Source of the DNA: Clostridiaceae bacterium AF10-41
GTDB lineage: Bacteria > Bacillota > Clostridia > Clostridiales > Clostridiaceae
NCBI GenBank assembly: GCA_027686065.1
Contig: JAQCTH010000071.1
Coordinates: forward strand, 1-18,294
Reading direction: 5' to 3'
Length of the DNA: 18,294 nt
This document shows, one piece after another, positions 15,420 to 18,294 of this stretch (positions are counted from its first letter, which is position 1; each line of letters begins with the position of its first letter). The notes under the pieces are model-generated. The model saw nothing but the letters and a program-made list of their open reading frames with translations, was not told the DNA's origin and ran no database searches. The translations under genes were made by a program, and so were the position numbers.

Positions 15420-15863
15420 ATGCAAGATGAAAATATAAAAGTGCTTAATAAAGAACTAGAAGGCATTATAATGGGAGAAAATGAAATAGCAAAATTAAAG
15501 GAAAAAGCTGTAGATTATAAAGTCATAGAACTTCTAGATAAGGTATTGGTAACAGTTCAAAAAAATAAAGATTTAATAGTAAAAGAAATTGAAGAATTAG
15601 GAGCTAAAGTTCCATATGATGAAGGGCTATGGGGGAAGTTTTTAGAACTATTCAATAGTTTTAAAGAAATGAATATAGATACTGATAAAGAAATACTAAA
15701 AACAGCTATAAAAGGCACAGAGATGGGGTTTAAAGCTATCTTAGATTTTATAGTAAAAGAAAATAATATCCATGAGCATTTAAAGCAAAGCTTAATAGCA
15801 GTATCAGATGAATATGCAGAACAAATAAAATCCATGCAAGAACACTTATTAAAGATTAGTTAA
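15420..15863 (+). CDS. DUF2383-like four-helix-bundle protein
   Basis: A 147-residue soluble protein predicted to be nearly all helix: about 5-22, 28-58, 68-95 and 97-145. It is rich in Lys and Glu and has no Cys. The layout resembles the DUF2383/PA2169 ferritin-like four-helix family: a long second helix ending in Glu-Leu-Gly-Ala-x-Val-Pro, then Gly-x-Leu-Trp-Gly-Lys-Phe, then a helix beginning with Asp-Lys-Glu-Ile-Leu. The family has no established function in clostridia. AAAGGAG precedes the ATG. No signal peptide or membrane segment is seen. The gene call is secure; the family assignment is tentative. Confidence 0.8.
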   Translation: MQDENIKVLNKELEGIIMGENEIAKLKEKAVDYKVIELLDKVLVTVQKNKDLIVKEIEELGAKVPYDEGLWGKFLELFNSFKEMNIDTDKEILKTAIKGTEMGFKAILDFIVKENNIHEHLKQSLIAVSDEYAEQIKSMQEHLLKIS

Positions 15864-15940
15864 AGATATTTTTAATATATATGTATAAATTTATTCTATT
15901 AAAGCAAAATAAGTTTAGTAAAATAAAGGAGTGTATATAT

Positions 15941-16177
15941 ATGGATCAAAAGATAATGTCTTTCAATGATGAAAATGGAAATAAAGTTGATTATGCAATA
16001 CTAGAACAAAAGTTAATATGCGGAAATGAATATGTAGCTATGGCACCTGTAAAAGATAAATCACATATAGAAATATATAAAATTAAATTTGATAAAGAGT
16101 GGAATGAAAGTTTAAGTGAAGTACAATCTCAAGCTGAGATAGATATGTTTAAACAAGTTTCAAACTTAAAATTTTAA
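15941..16177 (+). CDS. DUF1292 family protein
   Basis: A 78-residue soluble protein with the DUF1292 pattern: Phe-Asn-Asp-Glu-Asn-Gly (8-13), Asp-Tyr-Ala-Ile-Leu (17-21), Gly-Asn-Glu-Tyr-Val-Ala-Met-Ala-Pro (28-36), a short charged loop, then Ile-Glu-Ile-Tyr-Lys-Ile. An acidic stretch follows at about 58-65. The family is widespread in Firmicutes and its function is unknown. The start is set by AAAGGAG at 15925-15931, nine bases before the ATG at 15941. The frame is open further upstream to 15881, but no ribosome-binding site supports that. A strong hairpin terminator follows. Confidence 0.88.
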   Translation: MDQKIMSFNDENGNKVDYAILEQKLICGNEYVAMAPVKDKSHIEIYKIKFDKEWNESLSEVQSQAEIDMFKQVSNLKF

Positions 16178-16180
16178 TAT

Positions 16181-16222
16181 AAAAAGAAGTTAGTTTAGTA
16201 TTACTATGCTGACTTCTTTTTT
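16181..16222 (+). terminator. Intrinsic terminator after the DUF1292 gene
   Basis: AAAAAGAAGTTAG (16181-16193) pairs with CTGACTTCTTTTT (16209-16221) with one G-U pair. An inner TAGT/ACTA stem extends it, and six T residues end at 16222. Confidence 0.85.
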
Positions 16223-16298
16223 GAGTTAAAGTTTAAGGTAACAAATAAAAATAATTATGAATAGTATAAAGTAAAATAATTGTGGGAGTAATTTAATC

Positions 16299-16529
16299 AT
16301 GAATAGTTATAACTTAATTATGAGGCTTCAAGCAAAGATGCAAGATCCTAGATTCGCAGAACGATTTAATAGGATAGTGTCAGAATTTAATAGTATTCCT
16401 GGAGTGCAGCAAGAAGTTATGAGAATAGCTCAAATAGAGGATGAAAAAAAGAGAGAAAAAGCTATATCAAAATTACCTGATAGAGTAAAGAGATTAGTTA
16501 GAGAAGTAAATTCATTATTAAATGAATAA
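16299..16529 (+). CDS. Small conserved-looking protein of unknown function
   Basis: A 76-residue protein that I do not recognise. It is soluble, highly charged (17 Lys/Arg and 12 Asp/Glu) and predicted helical, with a helix break at Ser-Ile-Pro-Gly (32-35) and another at Leu-Pro (59-60). There is no Cys, signal peptide or membrane segment. GGGAG lies about ten bases before the ATG. Coding potential is supported by the ribosome-binding site, clean reading frame and codon use like that of the neighbours. It sits between a terminator (16222) and the repeat protein, so it is probably transcribed alone or with the latter. Size and charge would suit a small regulatory or nucleic-acid-associated protein, but nothing shows this. 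Confidence 0.7.
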   Translation: MNSYNLIMRLQAKMQDPRFAERFNRIVSEFNSIPGVQQEVMRIAQIEDEKKREKAISKLPDRVKRLVREVNSLLNE

Positions 16530-16580
16530 ATAAATGTACATCATAGTTATTAAAGAGACAAAAACTTTTATAAAGGATTA

Positions 16581-16608
16581 ACAAAAGATATACGAGATTC
16601 ATATATTA
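16581..16608 (+). promoter_or_regulatory. Candidate sigma-K-type sporulation promoter
   Basis: AC (16581-16582), a 17-base spacer and CATATATTA (16600-16608) match the sigma-K consensus known from Bacillus (AC, 16-17 bases, CATAnnnTA) at every specified base. It lies 36 bases before the start of the Cys/Gly/Tyr repeat gene, a sensible promoter distance. The match is short and was found by eye. Confidence 0.45.
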
Positions 16609-16644
16609 TGTATTATAAACATTTATAACAAGGAGATAAAAAAG

Positions 16645-17334
16645 ATGGAAACAAATTATGAATTCGGTACTAAAGATTTCGAAGAAATTCTAAAAAGAAT
16701 TCAGCAAGATGAAACAAGCTCTTTTAAAGATGTTAATTTCACTGAAGATAATTCTTCTGGCTTTGAAGAAGAAAGTAATTTAATGAATGATATTGAAGAA
16801 TTGAGTAAGAGTAATATTTTCCAAGATAATAGTTTTGTTGAGGAATCTACTAGAAATCAAAGTTCTTGCGGATGCAATGATAATAATGACATAAATAATG
16901 TAGGATGTTGCGATAATAATGGAATAATTGACTGTCGCAAATGGTATGAAAGAGGATTAAAAGCAGGCTTAGAAAAAGGATATATAAAGGGGTATGAGTG
17001 CGGAAGGCAACAAGGAAGACAAGAAGGATTTAGAGAAGGATATGCAAAAGGAGTTGCTAGGGCTCAAGAATTAGCAAGAGCTAGCTTTGAAAGAGGATAT
17101 AGGCAAGGATATAATGCAGGATATAAAGCAGGATATCAAAAAGGATATCAAAATGGTTGTAGAGTAGGATATCAAAGAGGCGTTAGAGTAGGATTCCAAA
17201 ATGGTCTTAGACAAGGATATGAAAATGCTTATAGAGAAATACTGAATTGTTTAAATAATGCTAGGCAAAGAACTAATAATACAGGTAATAACAATAATTG
17301 TACTAGAAATGGTTGCTGGAGATCAGTAACCTAA
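16645..17334 (+). CDS. Gly-X3 repeat protein rich in Cys and Tyr, possible spore-surface protein
   Basis: A 229-residue protein in three parts. Residues 1-70 are acidic and Ser/Asn-rich. Residues 75-97 form a Cys cluster (Cys75, 77, 88, 89, 97) in an Asn/Asp-rich stretch. Residues 104-191 are a strict every-fourth-residue glycine array: Gly at 104 to 136 (nine glycines), a break with Ala at 140 and 144, then Gly at 151 to 191 (eleven glycines), shifted by one residue. Tyr or Phe often follows Gly, with Gln, Arg or Lys between. The tail has Asn runs and Cys202, 219 and 224. Gly-X3 arrays occur in Yae1/Lto1 (deca-GX3) and FliH-like proteins, but the Cys and Tyr content is closer to spore coat or exosporium proteins. 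AAGGAGAT precedes the ATG, and a sigma-K-like promoter lies upstream. The gene is real; the function is inferred. Confidence 0.88.
   Translation: METNYEFGTKDFEEILKRIQQDETSSFKDVNFTEDNSSGFEEESNLMNDIEELSKSNIFQDNSFVEESTRNQSSCGCNDNNDINNVGCCDNNGIIDCRKWYERGLKAGLEKGYIKGYECGRQQGRQEGFREGYAKGVARAQELARASFERGYRQGYNAGYKAGYQKGYQNGCRVGYQRGVRVGFQNGLRQGYENAYREILNCLNNARQRTNNTGNNNNCTRNGCWRSVT
16948..17217 (+). repeat. Internal 12-bp-periodic glycine-codon array
   Basis: The DNA repeats with a 12-base period because every fourth codon is glycine, often in the form GGA-TAT. Two blocks (16954-17052 and 17095-17217) are separated by a non-repeating stretch. The second block is out of register by one codon. The units have diverged in sequence, so this is an old amplification rather than a recent perfect tandem repeat. 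Confidence 0.85.
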
Positions 17335-17347
17335 AAATAAAATAATG

Positions 17348-17373
17348 TTGGGGCTGTCGTTTAGGCAGCCCAA
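17348..17373 (+). terminator. Hairpin terminator after the repeat-protein gene
   Basis: TTGGG, a bulged G and CTGTC (17348-17358) pair with GGCAG and CCCAA (17364-17373) around the loop GTTTA, with one G-U pair. There is no T tract. The sequence resembles the hairpin at 6782-6813. Confidence 0.6.
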
Positions 17374-17425
17374 TTAAGAATTATTTAATTAATAAATTCA
17401 TACTCTATATAAAGGGGAGAAGAGT

Positions 17426-18160
17426 ATGAAAAATTTTTTTATCTTTAAAAGACCATATGATATCTATAAAATGAATACTTTTGAACAAATAATTCCTTTA
17501 ATAATAATGGCAATAATAATAACATTATTATTATTATATAGAGAGAAAATAAGAAAAAATAGTAAAGTTGAAAAAATAATAAGATATACATTAACAGTTG
17601 TATCAACAATATTCTTTATATCTTATTATTTAGCAAATTGGATAATTACAGGTATAGAGTTAGATAATTTACCACTACATCTTTGTTATATATCAAATGT
17701 ACTATGTATAATTCTTGGAATTAACAAAAATAAAAAAATATATAATTTTACACTTTGCTATGGATTGATAGGAGGAATTGGTAGTTTATTATCTATGGAT
17801 ACATCATTATCAAGCAGATATTTAAAATATTATCAATTTATGGTATCGCATATTTCCATAATAGTAATTCCCTTATATTTTCTTATAATACATAAATATT
17901 TCTTAAATGAAAAAGAAGTAATAAGAGTATATATTACACTTCAAATAATAGGTATAACAATGGGAGTATTCAACCATATGTTTAATACAGATTACTTTTT
18001 TGTAACTTTCAATTCAAATATAGCAGCAAAGGGAACTATTCTTGAGGATATAGGAAGTGGATATAATTATTTTATAAATTTAGAATTATTATCATTAATA
18101 TACATGGGAATGATTTATATTATTGTTAAATTTGTAAATAAAAAGTTAAATAGAAATTAA
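17426..18160 (+). CDS. YwaF/TIGR02206-type integral membrane protein
   Basis: A 244-residue protein with six or seven membrane helices (about 22-38, 52-77, 84-98, 105-123, 138-158, 168-184 and 215-236). It matches what I recall of the TIGR02206/YwaF family: Leu-Pro-Leu-His-Leu-Cys (82-87) at the start of a helix, a Gly-rich helix (113-120) and Tyr-Gln-Phe-Met-Val-Ser-His (136-142). An Asn-x-Asp-Tyr-Phe stretch (187-191) corresponds to the family's conserved loop. The function of the family is unknown. GGGGAGAAGAG precedes the ATG. It follows a hairpin that ends the repeat-protein gene, so it may have its own promoter, although none stands out in the 50-base gap. The 134 bases after it hold no gene that I can support. 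Confidence 0.88.
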   Translation: MKNFFIFKRPYDIYKMNTFEQIIPLIIMAIIITLLLLYREKIRKNSKVEKIIRYTLTVVSTIFFISYYLANWIITGIELDNLPLHLCYISNVLCIILGINKNKKIYNFTLCYGLIGGIGSLLSMDTSLSSRYLKYYQFMVSHISIIVIPLYFLIIHKYFLNEKEVIRVYITLQIIGITMGVFNHMFNTDYFFVTFNSNIAAKGTILEDIGSGYNYFINLELLSLIYMGMIYIIVKFVNKKLNRN

Positions 18161-18294
18161 CCATATAGAAGATAATTCTAATTTTAATTTAAAAAAGTTA
18201 TAAGATTAACTATTAATGGTGCTAAAATATAAATACTATAGTATAGTAAGAATATAAAGTACAAATGTTAAGCGTAAAATAACATAATAAATAA

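Noticed and set aside
18233..18244. Palindrome ATACTATAGTAT near the window end
   Set aside because: The sequence is A/T-dominated, no adjacent gene start lies inside the window, and nothing supports an operator role.

Overview
The window is very AT-rich, uses AGGAGG-type Shine-Dalgarno sites and occasional TTG starts, and carries genes typical of low-GC Firmicutes. Among these are a peptide quorum-sensing pair whose precursor tail resembles, from memory, that of Clostridium perfringens, a sufCBDSU cluster, DUF1292, and a HlyC/CNNM-type membrane protein. A spore-forming Clostridium sensu stricto (cluster I) is the best guess; the species cannot be named from the sequence. No rRNA, tRNA, CRISPR array, transposase, integrase or phage gene was seen, and no gene-free stretch exceeds 300 bases.

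Layout. (1) 63-1893: a four-gene operon of two small membrane proteins (DUF5317-like; an AgrC-sensor-like membrane segment without a kinase), agrB, and a 44-codon agrD that overlaps the end of agrB. It ends in a perfect 15-bp hairpin. (2) 1949-3646: a membrane GGDEF/HD-GYP protein that starts only 20 bases after that hairpin, linking agr and cyclic-di-GMP genes. (3) 3814-4719: a Gfo/Idh/MocA oxidoreductase. It converges on a minus-strand AI-2E-family (PerM/YtvI-like) membrane protein (4844-5980). (4) 6158-8598: a Nudix hydrolase, an alpha/beta hydrolase and a GNAT acetyltransferase, each apparently transcribed alone. (5) 8846-13786: the sufC-sufB-sufD-sufS-sufU iron-sulfur cluster assembly operon, tightly packed or overlapping, with a clear promoter, a dyad at the predicted transcription start, and a strong terminator. 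(6) 14018-18160: a CNNM/HlyC-type membrane protein, a DUF2383-like four-helix protein, a DUF1292 protein, a small unknown protein, a striking Gly-X3 repeat protein rich in Cys and Tyr, and a YwaF/TIGR02206-type membrane protein.

How the genes work together. AgrB should cleave and cyclise AgrD to a thiolactone peptide, predicted ring Cys-Trp-Trp-Ala-Met. No AgrC kinase or AgrA regulator is present here, so the receptor must be elsewhere or be unconventional. The suf genes form one complete machine: SufS takes sulfur from cysteine, SufU accepts it, and SufBCD builds the cluster. The most unusual single gene is the repeat protein at 16645-17334. It has 20 glycines in two exact four-residue registers, Cys-rich flanks, and an upstream match to the sigma-K consensus, suggesting a mother-cell spore-surface protein. 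That role is inference.
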